In this document: piece after piece, positions 16,499 to 24,558 of the stretch | How positions within the stretch are numbered: the first letter of the stretch is position 1 | Layout: each line of letters begins with the position of its first letter | Source: an uncultured Butyricicoccus sp. | GTDB lineage: Bacteria; Bacillota; Clostridia; Oscillospirales; Butyricicoccaceae | Direction: 5' to 3' | Assembly (NCBI GenBank): GCA_910584935.1 | Contig: CAJUDU010000013.1 | Span: forward strand, 1-47,939 | Length of the DNA stretch: 47,939 nt | Made by a program: the position numbers and the translations under genes | The notes under the pieces: model-generated | Database searches by the model: none | What the model was told of the DNA's origin: nothing | The model's input: only the letters and a program-made list of their open reading frames with translations

Positions 16499-17602
16499 AT
16501 GCTTTCTATCATACATCTTGCTGACCTGCATCTTGGGGCGGCTTATTCTTTCTTGCCGCCGGATAAGGCGGCGGCAGCGCGTGAAAGCCAATTTTCTGTA
16601 TTACAGCGTGCCGTTGATTATGCAAATACTCAGTTTGTCAATGCCATCCTCATTGCTGGAGATTTATTTGACTCGCCCAGCCCGGCAGGCGAAATTGTAA
16701 ACCAAACGTTTTCCATCCTTTCGCGGGCGAACTGCTGTGTTTTGATTGCCCCTGGCAACCATGATTATTTATATGCGGAAAGTCCTTACCTGACCGCCCA
16801 GCGCCCCGAACAGGTCTTTGTATTCACTTCTCCAGTATTGACCTCTTTCCCCATTGGCGACCGCGCTTCGGTTTGGGGCGCTGCCTTTTGCGGACAAAGT
16901 GCGGAAATCCCGTTACAAGCCGATTTGATTGCCGGGCGTCCTAATTTATGCCTGCTGCACAGCGATTTGAATCACCAAAGCGGTTATAACCCGCTGACAG
17001 CATCCGATTTCAAAAACAGTGGGTTTGTTTATGCGGCGCTTGGGCATAACCATCAATACAGCGGCATGCGCCGTGCGGGGCAGACCATTTATGCATGCCC
17101 TGGCAGCCCCTATGGATTAAGCATAGATGACATGGGGGCAAAAGGGTTTTTATATGGACGGCTTGGGGAAGAAACCAAATTCCGGTTCATCCCAGGCTCC
17201 GGCATAGAGTTCCACGCATTAAAAATTGATTTTACGCCGCTTGCCAGCGATCGAATGCTGGAACAGGCATTGGCTGCACAAATTCCAAAAAATCATGCCA
17301 AAGTTTGCGCCACAGTCGAGCTGACTGGCGAAAGATGTTATGAACCCAACTTTTCCGCCCTGCGCACGGCATTGGATGCTGTTTTCCTGCATACCACGGT
17401 CATTGACCACACAACAACCCGCCGCAGTATCTGGCGTTATCAAAATGATGATGATTTACGCGGGGCTGTGACCCGTCGTTACCGCGCCTTAATTGACAAA
17501 ACCACAAATGAAACCGAAAAGGCGAATTTCACCTTATCGCTGCGCTATGCGCTTGCGGCGATGGATGGCGAGCCTATCCCTTCTTTTGATGCGCCGAAGT
17601 GA
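16499..17602 (+). CDS. SbcD/YhaO-type metallophosphoesterase (DNA repair nuclease family)
   Basis: A 367-residue Mre11/SbcD-like phosphoesterase. Metal ligands are visible in order: DLHLG (D9, H11), GDLFDSP (D55), GNHD (N87, H88), LLHSDL and GHNH. This is the set used by double-strand DNA exonucleases and by Bacillus YhaO. I start it at ATG 16499 (GAAAGGGG upstream) because the catalytic domain begins immediately; the open frame further upstream has no family character. The usual SbcC/YhaN ATPase partner is not next to it: a strong terminator follows. Confidence 0.9.
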   Translation: MLSIIHLADLHLGAAYSFLPPDKAAAARESQFSVLQRAVDYANTQFVNAILIAGDLFDSPSPAGEIVNQTFSILSRANCCVLIAPGNHDYLYAESPYLTAQRPEQVFVFTSPVLTSFPIGDRASVWGAAFCGQSAEIPLQADLIAGRPNLCLLHSDLNHQSGYNPLTASDFKNSGFVYAALGHNHQYSGMRRAGQTIYACPGSPYGLSIDDMGAKGFLYGRLGEETKFRFIPGSGIEFHALKIDFTPLASDRMLEQALAAQIPKNHAKVCATVELTGERCYEPNFSALRTALDAVFLHTTVIDHTTTRRSIWRYQNDDDLRGAVTRRYRALIDKTTNETEKANFTLSLRYALAAMDGEPIPSFDAPK

Positions 17603-17648
17603 AAAAATTATGATAAAACCCTGCCTGTCCCAGCAAGCAGGGTGAAAC

Positions 17649-17691
17649 AAAAGGCACATAGCAGTTACCACAGGCTGCTATGTGCCTTTTT
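17649..17691 (+). terminator. Intrinsic terminator after the SbcD-like gene
   Basis: AAGGCACATAGCAG and CTGCTATGTGCCTT form a long perfect stem around a 10-nt loop, followed by a T-run. A second smaller hairpin, CCCTGC with GCAGGG, precedes it. Confidence 0.92.
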
Positions 17692-17855
17692 CTATTTTTA
17701 CGGAGGCAAAGTCCACCTATTTTGTGTAGCATCTAGCAAGTGCAAAAAAAACTGTATTTACACAAACTGTGCGCTATATTTCATAAATGTGTGGAATATA
17801 TAGCAAAACAACACAAAAAGAGGCCGCGCATACGAAAAGATTTTTTTAGACAAAA

Positions 17856-17879
17856 TACCCTGCCTAAAAAGGCAGGGTA
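17856..17879 (-). terminator. Intrinsic terminator of the symporter gene
   Basis: TACCCTGCC and GGCAGGGTA form a 9-bp stem with a 6-nt loop, followed on the minus strand by TTTTGTCTAAAAAAA, 10 bp past the symporter stop. Confidence 0.75.
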
Positions 17880-17888
17880 AAATGTTTT

Positions 17889-19529
17889 TTAGCCATGTGC
17901 CAGCACAAGCGGGGAAAATACCGCATACAAGCACAGCATCAGCAAAATGCAGATAATCGAAAGCATTTTGCCTTTATTCCAGGGCGTCATATCAACAACC
18001 TGTGCGTCATTCATGACATAAGCAGTTTTGCGGGGGTAGAATTTGCCAATTGCCAATTGCAACAGGATATTGAACACAAACAAAACAAACAAAACATACA
18101 GGTAATGGCCAGGGAAAATCCCCTTAAAAACTGGCGTTTTAGTCAGGGAATATAATACAACATGGGTAATCAAGCCGATTTTCGGTGCAATTGCGGGCAC
18201 ATGAGTTGTATATAAGCCGATAATCACAGAAGCCAGGATTGGGACGTTATAAAACCCAAAGCATTCTTGCAGAAAATCATACAACCCCGATGGCGCAAAC
18301 GATACAACCGGCGCAACACAAATCGAAATGATGGCAAGGATAGTGCCAAACCGTTGGCCAACCTTTACCAGGTGTGCGTCTGTAGCATTTGGATTAAACA
18401 TTGGGCGATGGATATCCAATGTATACAGGGTGACCGACGAGTTCAGTGCAGAGTTAAACGAGGAAAGAATTGCGCCAAACAGGACTGCCGCAAAGAAACC
18501 AAGCAATGGTTTGGGCATCATTTCAATAATCAGGATTGGATATGCAAGGTCACTGGTTTCAGACAGTGCCGCAACCTGGGATGGGTCAAGCAGCCCATTA
18601 TGTGCCATATAGAAAGCAAGCAGGCCACCCAGTGTAATAAACAATGGGTTTGTCAGTTTGAGCAACGCTGCAAAAATAGCGCCTTTCTGTGCTTCTTTCA
18701 GGTTTTTTGCGCCAAGGGTACGCTGGATAATCGCTTGGTTTGTTGTCCAGTAAAACATATTGTTGATGACCATGCCAGTAAATAAGACTGGCCATGGAAT
18801 CATTGGTGGTTGGGCATTCGCTGGGTTAATAGCGTTGAATTTCTCTGGCGGAATGAGGTTTACAAAATTGTGTACACCCTCTACAAAGCTGCCGCCGCCA
18901 AATGCCGTCAATGCAAACAACGGCAACGCAACACCGCCAATCAGCAGGCCAATGCCATTTACCGTATCGGAAACCGCAACCGCTTTCAGCCCGCCAAAGA
19001 TTGCATAAACCGCACCAATAATACCGATTGCTGCCGCAGTTAAAATCACGCCTTGGAACTCTGTGATGCCGAAGATTTCATCAATGCCGAAAATCTGATT
19101 GAATACAAGCGCGCCAGAATAAAGCACGGTGGGAAGGTAGGTCAAAAGGTATCCCAGCAGGAAGAGGAAAGATACAATGCGTTTTACAGTTGTGTCATAC
19201 CGTTCCTCCAAAAATTCTGGTACGGTTGTAATACCCATTTTTAAGTATTTGGGAAGAAAGAAGAATGCAAGGATAAGCAGCCCCAGGCAGGAAGTGCCGT
19301 CCCATGCCATAGGTCCCATATTGGTAGCATAACTTTGCCCCGCTTGCCCAACAAGCTGTTCTGTGGATAGGTTGGTCAGCATCAATGACCCGGCAATGAC
19401 TGGCCCGGTCAAACTGCGCCCAGCAAGGAAATAGCCATCCTGTGTGTTAAGCGTATCGCCCCTGGTTTTCCACCAGGAAATCACTGCGACAAACACCGTA
19501 AACAACAGGAATGTAATTGGAATCATCAT
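17889..19529 (-). CDS. Sodium:solute symporter (SSS family, YidK/SglT-like)
   Basis: A 546-residue multi-pass membrane protein (about 14 hydrophobic segments) of the sodium:solute symporter family. The region GYFLAGRSLTGPVIAGSLMLTNLSTEQLVGQAGQSYATNM matches the SglT/YidK subgroup, whose members carry sugars or related polyols with Na+. GILSSFNSALNSSVTLYTLDI is the conserved late segment. I start at ATG 19529 because it opens directly into the first helix and has AAAGGGG upstream; a 32-residue polar extension is possible but unlikely. No sugar-metabolism neighbours help to name the substrate. Confidence 0.9.
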   Translation of the reverse strand: MMIPITFLLFTVFVAVISWWKTRGDTLNTQDGYFLAGRSLTGPVIAGSLMLTNLSTEQLVGQAGQSYATNMGPMAWDGTSCLGLLILAFFFLPKYLKMGITTVPEFLEERYDTTVKRIVSFLFLLGYLLTYLPTVLYSGALVFNQIFGIDEIFGITEFQGVILTAAAIGIIGAVYAIFGGLKAVAVSDTVNGIGLLIGGVALPLFALTAFGGGSFVEGVHNFVNLIPPEKFNAINPANAQPPMIPWPVLFTGMVINNMFYWTTNQAIIQRTLGAKNLKEAQKGAIFAALLKLTNPLFITLGGLLAFYMAHNGLLDPSQVAALSETSDLAYPILIIEMMPKPLLGFFAAVLFGAILSSFNSALNSSVTLYTLDIHRPMFNPNATDAHLVKVGQRFGTILAIISICVAPVVSFAPSGLYDFLQECFGFYNVPILASVIIGLYTTHVPAIAPKIGLITHVVLYSLTKTPVFKGIFPGHYLYVLFVLFVFNILLQLAIGKFYPRKTAYVMNDAQVVDMTPWNKGKMLSIICILLMLCLYAVFSPLVLAHG

Positions 19530-19916
19530 TTGTTTATAACCCCTTTTCGTCTGGTAAAAAACATCCCCTATCCGGATATCGGGTTTCCCTGTGCACAGTA
19601 TTATCATATCAGCATCCTTTTTCATTTGCTACTGCAATATTGCTACAATACAAAAATACCGTATATGATAAATTCTGATGATGCTTTATGAAATTTTCGC
19701 GTTTTTTCATATTTAACCCATGATTTTTCCCGCTTTTATGTGAAACAGTAATATGAATTAGGAATACCTATAATTTTTGTCATTTACTCAACAAGCGGCA
19801 CCTTTTATAGCATTGTATTTTTTTCGATGGATATTCATTACAATTTATGTATCTCTGCTTTTGCTTTCTTGCGTTTTTTTCGCATTCTTGCGTACCTGTT
19901 GCCGCTATCTGCCCAG
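19530..19916. other. AT-rich intergenic region with a tandem TTGCTAC repeat
   Basis: About 390 bp without a gene. TTGCTAC occurs at 19626-19632 and 19640-19646, 14 bp apart, upstream of the symporter, which could be a regulator site. A TTCTTGCG repeat lies near 19870-19895. No clear promoter of either strand could be fixed. Confidence 0.4.
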
Positions 19917-20858
19917 TTAAATCCGATGCCCCAATGCCTTGAAATACATAAACCGCAGTCCAGGTTCTTTTTCCGCCGCAAAGATGCTGTCTAATATCCT
20001 ACAAGCCTGTTGGAAACTGCCAAGGCGTTCTTCTGCCCCACCAGCAAGCCCTTCATACCATTGTAGCAGCCGGATTAACAGCCAATCCAGCCGTTCGCCA
20101 TTACGCATAGTATGGCGCTCATCCAGCGGCAAATATCCAAACTGCTTCAGCGCGGCATTCAGCCAAGTCTGTGTGACATTTGGCATACCCAAGATAATCA
20201 AATGCCGCAGCATGGTTTTCCGCGGGACAACGCCCAATAATTTCACCGTGCGATTTAGTTCGGAATCATAGTTGATGCTTGTGATATGTTTGGATAAATA
20301 TTTCCGCCTTACCGTATCGCTTTCCTGCACATAATGCATCGCGTCCGCATAATATAAATGCCGCAGGTTATGGCAGCGCATTTCCGACTGTATTTTCAAT
20401 TGCGCCAGCCGGGTCAGTGGGATGCGTTTGAGGTATGCATTGACCAGGCGTTCCATGCTGTTTCTGCGCCCCCAATAGGCAGATGCCTTATTACTTGGTT
20501 CCTCTGCATACATCTGGTCACAGCTATCATAATAGCCCTGCATTAAAAACCGTTGTCCGGCATCATCCAGGTGCATTGCCTTGCCAAACGCCGCACACAG
20601 GGCATAATTGACCGGCAAATGCCGCCCTGTGCGCCAATAGCGTATTTTAATGATATCCTGTAAATTTTCCGGCGGTTTATGATAGATTTGTGCGTAAATA
20701 TATTGGTCTGCTGCCCCTCTGTTTTTCAGCCCAACCTGTTGTATCAATTTTTGGTATTTTTCATTTAACCATTGCAGCTCTGGGCGCTCGGATTGTTTTA
20801 ATGCAATACAGGAATGCGCAAGATGCGTCATTGTATCAAAAACAGTATCAATATTCAA
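19917..20858 (-). CDS. Hypothetical protein, possible HTH-type regulator
   Basis: A 313-residue soluble protein I cannot place in a family. The segment DIIKIRYWRTGRHLPVNYALCAAFGKAMHLDDAGQRFLMQGYYD (about 68-111, quoted from the protein in parts: RYWRTGRHLP then FLMQGYYD) has the layout of an XRE-like helix-turn-helix followed by helices, and the rest is rich in Leu, Arg and Tyr without signal peptide or membrane segments. It starts at TTG 20858, supported by GGGGAGAG about 10 nt upstream. It is single, separated from cysS by a terminator. A regulatory role is inference only. Confidence 0.7.
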   Translation of the reverse strand: MNIDTVFDTMTHLAHSCIALKQSERPELQWLNEKYQKLIQQVGLKNRGAADQYIYAQIYHKPPENLQDIIKIRYWRTGRHLPVNYALCAAFGKAMHLDDAGQRFLMQGYYDSCDQMYAEEPSNKASAYWGRRNSMERLVNAYLKRIPLTRLAQLKIQSEMRCHNLRHLYYADAMHYVQESDTVRRKYLSKHITSINYDSELNRTVKLLGVVPRKTMLRHLIILGMPNVTQTWLNAALKQFGYLPLDERHTMRNGERLDWLLIRLLQWYEGLAGGAEERLGSFQQACRILDSIFAAEKEPGLRFMYFKALGHRI

Positions 20859-20917
20859 ATTTTTCTCTCCCCAAATACGTTTATTTTCTAATTCGCATCA
20901 AAGCCAAAAAAGGGGAC

Positions 20918-20954
20918 AAAAAAGCTGCATAAATGGAAATCCAATTTATGCAGC
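20918..20954 (-). terminator. Intrinsic terminator of cysS
   Basis: On the minus strand, GCTGCATAAATTGG pairs with CCATTTATGCAGC (one bulge) and is followed by six T. It lies about 95 bp after the cysS stop. Confidence 0.85.
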
Positions 20955-21049
20955 CCTTTTCGGTTATAATATCAGCATTTTTCTTTCTGTTCCTCTTTTT
21001 GTTCTGGTGCATCCTATTGTTTACACCTGCCTGCTTATCAAAGGAATGA

Positions 21050-22471
21050 TTATTTTTTCACCCGTTGAATCTGTACGCCTTGCCGGGTATCCTTAATGAT
21101 AACTCCCATTTCAGCGAGCACATCACGAATGCGGTCAGCTTCCGCAAAATCTTTTGCTTTTTTGGCAGCGGTACGCTGCGCAACCAGTTCATTGATTTTA
21201 TCTTCATCCGGGTCAGCCGCTTCATCCCGTTTTTGCGCAAGGTTTAATACGCCTGTCAGCTCCATAAATAAACCATGCGCCGCGGTCAAAAATGCCTTGC
21301 TCACATCATCATGTGCTGACATATACCCATTAATTTCGCGCACCAGTTCAAAAACTGCCGACAACGCATCAGCCGTATTCATATCATCGTCCATGGCGTC
21401 AATAAATTTTTGTTTATAGCCCATCAACGATTCCAGTTTTACGTTTTCTTCGGCATTCATGCTGTCCCCAGCCGCTTTTTCAATGCGGAACTCCATATTA
21501 TTCCGGCATTCATACAAACGGCTTAAGCTCGCTTTGTTCATCTCCAAGGATTCCACCGAATAATTCAGCGGAGAACGATAATGTGCGCTTAACATAAACA
21601 TACGGATGGTTTCATAGCCAAATTCTTTGGCGGCATCACGCACCATAAAGAAATTGCCTTTGGATTTGGACATTTTTTCATTATCAATGGTCAAAAAGCC
21701 ATTATGCAGCCAGTAATTTGCAAATGTGCAGCCATTGGCGCATTCCGACTGTGCAATTTCATTTTCATGATGTGGAAAAATCAAATCCAGCCCGCCAGAA
21801 TGGATATCAATCGTATCGCCCAAATATTTGCACGCCATTGCGGAGCATTCAATATGCCAGCCAGGGCGCCCTTTGGTGCCCCATGGCGTATCCCATGCCG
21901 GTTCGCCTGGCTTTGCTGCTTTCCAGACGGCAAAATCCATTGGGTCTTCTTTGGTTTCACCCACGCCAATGCGAGCGCCAGCCTGCAATTCCTCCATGGG
22001 CTGGTGGCACAGTTTTCCATATTCCGCAAAAGATTTTGTGCGGAAATAAACATCGCCATTTTCCGCAACATAGGCGTGCCCTTTGTCCAGCAACCGCTGG
22101 ACAATATCAATAATCGCATCCATAGTTTCTGTTGCACGGGGATGCATGGTTGCCCGCTTGATGCCCAGCCCTTCGGCGTCAACATAATATTCTTTGATAT
22201 ACCGTTCGGCGATGGTATTGAAATCAACACCTTCTTCATTGGCTTTTGTAATGACTTTATCATCAATATCGGTGAAATTCTGCACAAAATTTACCTGATA
22301 ACCACGGTATTCAAAATAACGCCGCAAAAGGTCAAACATAATAAAGGGGCGTGCGTTGCCGATATGGAAATAGTTATATACTGTTGGACCGCAGGAATAC
22401 ATTTTCACTTGTCCAGGTACAAGCGGGATAAATTCATCTTTTTGACGGGTTAATGTGTTATAAAGTTTCAT
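21050..22471 (-). CDS. cysS: Cysteinyl-tRNA synthetase
   Basis: A 473-residue class I synthetase that charges tRNA-Cys. It has the HIGH-equivalent HIGN (36-39), KMSKS (266-270) and the zinc ligands C27, C209, H234 and E238 in the same positions as the E. coli enzyme. The length and the C-terminal anticodon-binding region (AAKKAKDFAEADRIRDVLAEMGV) are normal. The ATG has AAGGAG 12 nt upstream, a rather long spacing. The LRAT-domain gene lies 33 bp upstream on the same strand, so they probably share a transcript. Confidence 0.98.
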   Translation of the reverse strand: MKLYNTLTRQKDEFIPLVPGQVKMYSCGPTVYNYFHIGNARPFIMFDLLRRYFEYRGYQVNFVQNFTDIDDKVITKANEEGVDFNTIAERYIKEYYVDAEGLGIKRATMHPRATETMDAIIDIVQRLLDKGHAYVAENGDVYFRTKSFAEYGKLCHQPMEELQAGARIGVGETKEDPMDFAVWKAAKPGEPAWDTPWGTKGRPGWHIECSAMACKYLGDTIDIHSGGLDLIFPHHENEIAQSECANGCTFANYWLHNGFLTIDNEKMSKSKGNFFMVRDAAKEFGYETIRMFMLSAHYRSPLNYSVESLEMNKASLSRLYECRNNMEFRIEKAAGDSMNAEENVKLESLMGYKQKFIDAMDDDMNTADALSAVFELVREINGYMSAHDDVSKAFLTAAHGLFMELTGVLNLAQKRDEAADPDEDKINELVAQRTAAKKAKDFAEADRIRDVLAEMGVIIKDTRQGVQIQRVKK

Positions 22472-22504
22472 AAAATAGCCGTTCTCCTTTTTTCATATAT
22501 CATT

Positions 22505-23086
22505 TTAGTATGTATCGGTACCGGCGCGGCACCAACGCACAAAATTTTCACAATTGTTATGGAGCAGATGATATTCCTGCTCACCACAGCGCTGCCAAGC
22601 ACGGCTTACCGCTTCTTCCCTGCTGAATAACAGTGCGCTTGCCTGCTCGGTATAGCGGTATACCTGATACCCTTCGGCAAATTCCTCAAAATCCGCAACC
22701 TGGATATAAATATCCGGTACCTGCCCGGCATAGTGCATCACCTGTCCAGAGCCGATATAAATCGCGTGATGAGTATACATATCCTGCCCTATGCCGCTGC
22801 CATCCCGGAAAAGGTGATCTGCCAGCCTGCAATCCTGTTTGCTGATCGGTTCTTCACGGCTTGCGCGCGGTAATTGCAGTTCATCCCAGATGAAACCCAC
22901 TGGGTCAAATAATTTTTTGCGTTCTGCCTGTTGCAGCGGGTTCATCATGCTTTCTATGGTATTGCGTGTTTTGGTAATCGATTTATCCACCACGTCGGCT
23001 GCGTCATCATCAAATTCCCTGATAAAATCTTCCATAGCCTGTTGCAGTTCATTGGCAGTTTTCCGCATGAAACCGTCAAATCCCAT
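22505..23086 (-). CDS. LRAT-domain (NlpC/P60-like thiol) protein
   Basis: A 193-residue protein with a C-terminal lecithin:retinol acyltransferase-type domain. H106 in YTHHAIYIG, H118 twelve residues later in QVMHYAG, and C179 in NNCENFVRWC reproduce the spacing and motifs of the LRAT catalytic triad. Bacterial members are thought to act as acyltransferases or thiol hydrolases on unknown substrates. Residues 1-60 form a charged, probably helical region without signal peptide. GGGGGG precedes the ATG by 8 nt. It heads a transcript from a strong promoter (23117-23145) that likely continues into cysS. Confidence 0.85.
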   Translation of the reverse strand: MGFDGFMRKTANELQQAMEDFIREFDDDAADVVDKSITKTRNTIESMMNPLQQAERKKLFDPVGFIWDELQLPRASREEPISKQDCRLADHLFRDGSGIGQDMYTHHAIYIGSGQVMHYAGQVPDIYIQVADFEEFAEGYQVYRYTEQASALLFSREEAVSRAWQRCGEQEYHLLHNNCENFVRWCRAGTDTY

Positions 23087-23116
23087 TGATGATTCCCCCC
23101 TTTCCGTATCCAGGTA

Positions 23117-23145
23117 ATCGTATCATATTCCAAAAACCCTGTCAA
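23117..23145 (-). promoter_or_regulatory. Promoter of the LRAT-cysS unit
   Basis: Minus-strand TTGACA (23140-23145) and TACGAT (23117-23122) with 17-bp spacing, 31 bp before the LRAT gene. Confidence 0.78.
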
Positions 23146-23166
23146 TATCCTGCCCAAGGGCATATC

Positions 23167-23195
23167 TTGACGCAAAGCGTTTCAAGCAATATAAT
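23167..23195 (+). promoter_or_regulatory. Promoter of the small membrane peptide-DUF4364 unit
   Basis: TTGACG (23167-23172) and TATAAT (23190-23195) with 17-bp spacing, 36 bp before the 30-codon gene. Confidence 0.8.
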
Positions 23196-23230
23196 AAAGG
23201 ATAGATATCAAAATATTGCAGGAGGATATG

Positions 23231-23323
23231 ATGGAGCAAAAACTGTATGAAGTCATCGGCGTATTCCTTGTTGGAGCAATCGCCGTTTTATTGGTACCGG
23301 CAATTGTGGGAGCGCTTGTATAA
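23231..23323 (+). CDS. 30-residue single-span membrane peptide
   Basis: A very short open frame, 30 codons, with a near-perfect ribosome binding site (AGGAGG, 5 nt before the ATG at 23231; another ATG directly upstream is too close to it) and a strong promoter. The product has a charged MEQKLYE head followed by a single hydrophobic helix to the C-terminus (VIGVFLVGAIAVLLVPAIV), with no recognisable family. It is 12 bp before the DUF4364 gene and is probably co-transcribed. The promoter, ribosome binding site and membrane-like composition together support a real gene. Confidence 0.7.
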   Translation: MEQKLYEVIGVFLVGAIAVLLVPAIVGALV

Positions 23324-23335
23324 GCTGGGGGAATT

Positions 23336-23863
23336 ATGACACGTCATGGGTTTATCCGTACAAAGGAAGAAATTAAATTTTTAATCTTATATGCCATGGG
23401 GCGGCTACCGTTCCCTGTGGATTTGCAATGTGTTGTTGATTTATGCACATGGTGTGATGGTGGGTTTGGCTTTTTTGAACTCAAAGAAGCCTTTGATGAA
23501 ATGCTTGCCACGGGACATATTGCCCAACCAGAGCATGACCAATATGAAATCACAGAAAAAGGGCGGGAAGCCGCGGAATTATTTGAACGCAACCTCCCCT
23601 ATTCTGTGCGGGAAGCTGCGCAGCAATCCGCCTTGCGAGTGGTACAGAAACTGCGCCGCGATGCCGCAATTACCACCAAAACCGAACCGCTTGCGCAAGA
23701 CGATATGTTGGTTACACTATCCATGGAAGGGGTGTTTTCCATTCAGATGAATGTAGTCAGCCAGCCGCAGGCTGCACTGCTCGAACGCAATTTCCGCGCA
23801 AACGCGGAAAAAATCTACCAAGTGCTGCTTCGCGCGGTCACAGAGGACTATAGCAACGAATAA
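23336..23863 (+). CDS. DUF4364 family protein (winged-helix-like)
   Basis: A 175-residue protein of the DUF4364 family found across Clostridia. The N-terminal half (about 1-85: KEEIKFLILYAMGRLPFPVDLQCVVDLC, then FFELKEAFDEMLATGHIAQ and YEITEKGREAAELFE) has the pattern of a winged-helix DNA-binding domain like PadR or MarR types. The C-terminal half is a mixed alpha/beta domain. No target is known. It shares a transcript with the 30-residue peptide gene, and it ends 6 bp from the convergent HAAS-domain gene. Confidence 0.85.
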   Translation: MTRHGFIRTKEEIKFLILYAMGRLPFPVDLQCVVDLCTWCDGGFGFFELKEAFDEMLATGHIAQPEHDQYEITEKGREAAELFERNLPYSVREAAQQSALRVVQKLRRDAAITTKTEPLAQDDMLVTLSMEGVFSIQMNVVSQPQAALLERNFRANAEKIYQVLLRAVTEDYSNE

Positions 23864-23869
23864 CGCCAA

Positions 23870-24196
23870 TTACCCGCCTTTTTGGGTGAGGTAAAACAGC
23901 AGACATAATGCAAGGATGGCAGCGCCTGCCCATAAAAGGACAGTCACCAGCCATAATAAAAAGCGGCGCATGGGACGGTATAACTCTGCCAGGGCGCGCC
24001 CAAGCTCATCCGGGTCGCCCATAGACAGCACTGCCTGACGTTCTGTTTCCTCCTCTGTAAGTCCTTGCAAACGCAGCATCCGTATCCGATCATCCAAATG
24101 CGCAGATAGTTCCTGCCGGATAGCATTGCGGTGTCGTTGCCAATACAAATGGCTGCAAACCTGGTCAAGCCATTGTTCAGTCTGTGTTTTTGGCAC
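23870..24196 (-). CDS. HAAS/permease-prefix domain membrane protein
   Basis: A 108-residue protein with a soluble four-helix permease-prefix/HAAS domain (LDQVCSHLYWQRHRNAIRQELSAHLDD, then GLTEEETERQAVLSMGDPDELG, about 9-70) and one C-terminal membrane helix (about 82-104). I start it at GTG 24196, with GGAGG 8 nt upstream, because it overlaps the padR end by 20 bp. HAAS domain proteins paired with PadR regulators are frequent in Firmicutes, where the PadR protein controls the HAAS partner. Its function is otherwise unknown. Confidence 0.82.
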   Translation of the reverse strand: MPKTQTEQWLDQVCSHLYWQRHRNAIRQELSAHLDDRIRMLRLQGLTEEETERQAVLSMGDPDELGRALAELYRPMRRFLLWLVTVLLWAGAAILALCLLFYLTQKGG

Positions 24197-24524
24197 AGGC
24201 TTCACCTCCCTTTGGGGCGTCGAACGCACGGGATAATAATTTCCATTCATCCCGTTTGCGTCCAAGTACACGCGCCCCCGAACGGGTCAGGCGATAACAG
24301 CGGCGGCTTCCCGCTTCAGTTTCTTTTATATAGCTGGACACCTGCCCAGCTTCACACAAGCGGTATAAAATGGGATACAGCATCCCTTCACGGCAAAAAA
24401 ATGCGCAGTCGCAGCGGGCTTCCAGCGCATGGACAAGTTCAAACCCGGTTTTATCGCTTTCCCCTAACAGCGCAAGCACCAATAAAGTTTGTGTACGGTC
24501 TGAAGGCGTAAAATTCTGTGACAT
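24177..24524 (-). CDS. PadR-family transcriptional regulator
   Basis: A 115-residue winged-helix repressor of the PadR family, with the standard order: helix and wing LLVLALLGESDKTGFELVHAL, then FFCREGMLYPILYRLCEAGQVSSYI and YRLTRSGARVL. PadR proteins respond to phenolics, antibiotics or envelope stress, but no ligand is evident here. The C-terminus is cysteine- and lysine-rich and overlaps the HAAS-domain gene. It lies 34 bp after the HAD gene stop, so a three-gene leftward unit HAD-padR-HAAS is likely. Confidence 0.92.
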   Translation of the reverse strand: MSQNFTPSDRTQTLLVLALLGESDKTGFELVHALEARCDCAFFCREGMLYPILYRLCEAGQVSSYIKETEAGSRRCYRLTRSGARVLGRKRDEWKLLSRAFDAPKGGEACAKNTD

Positions 24525-24558
24525 TCAGGGCTCCACCTCCGGAAACAGAAACAAAAGG

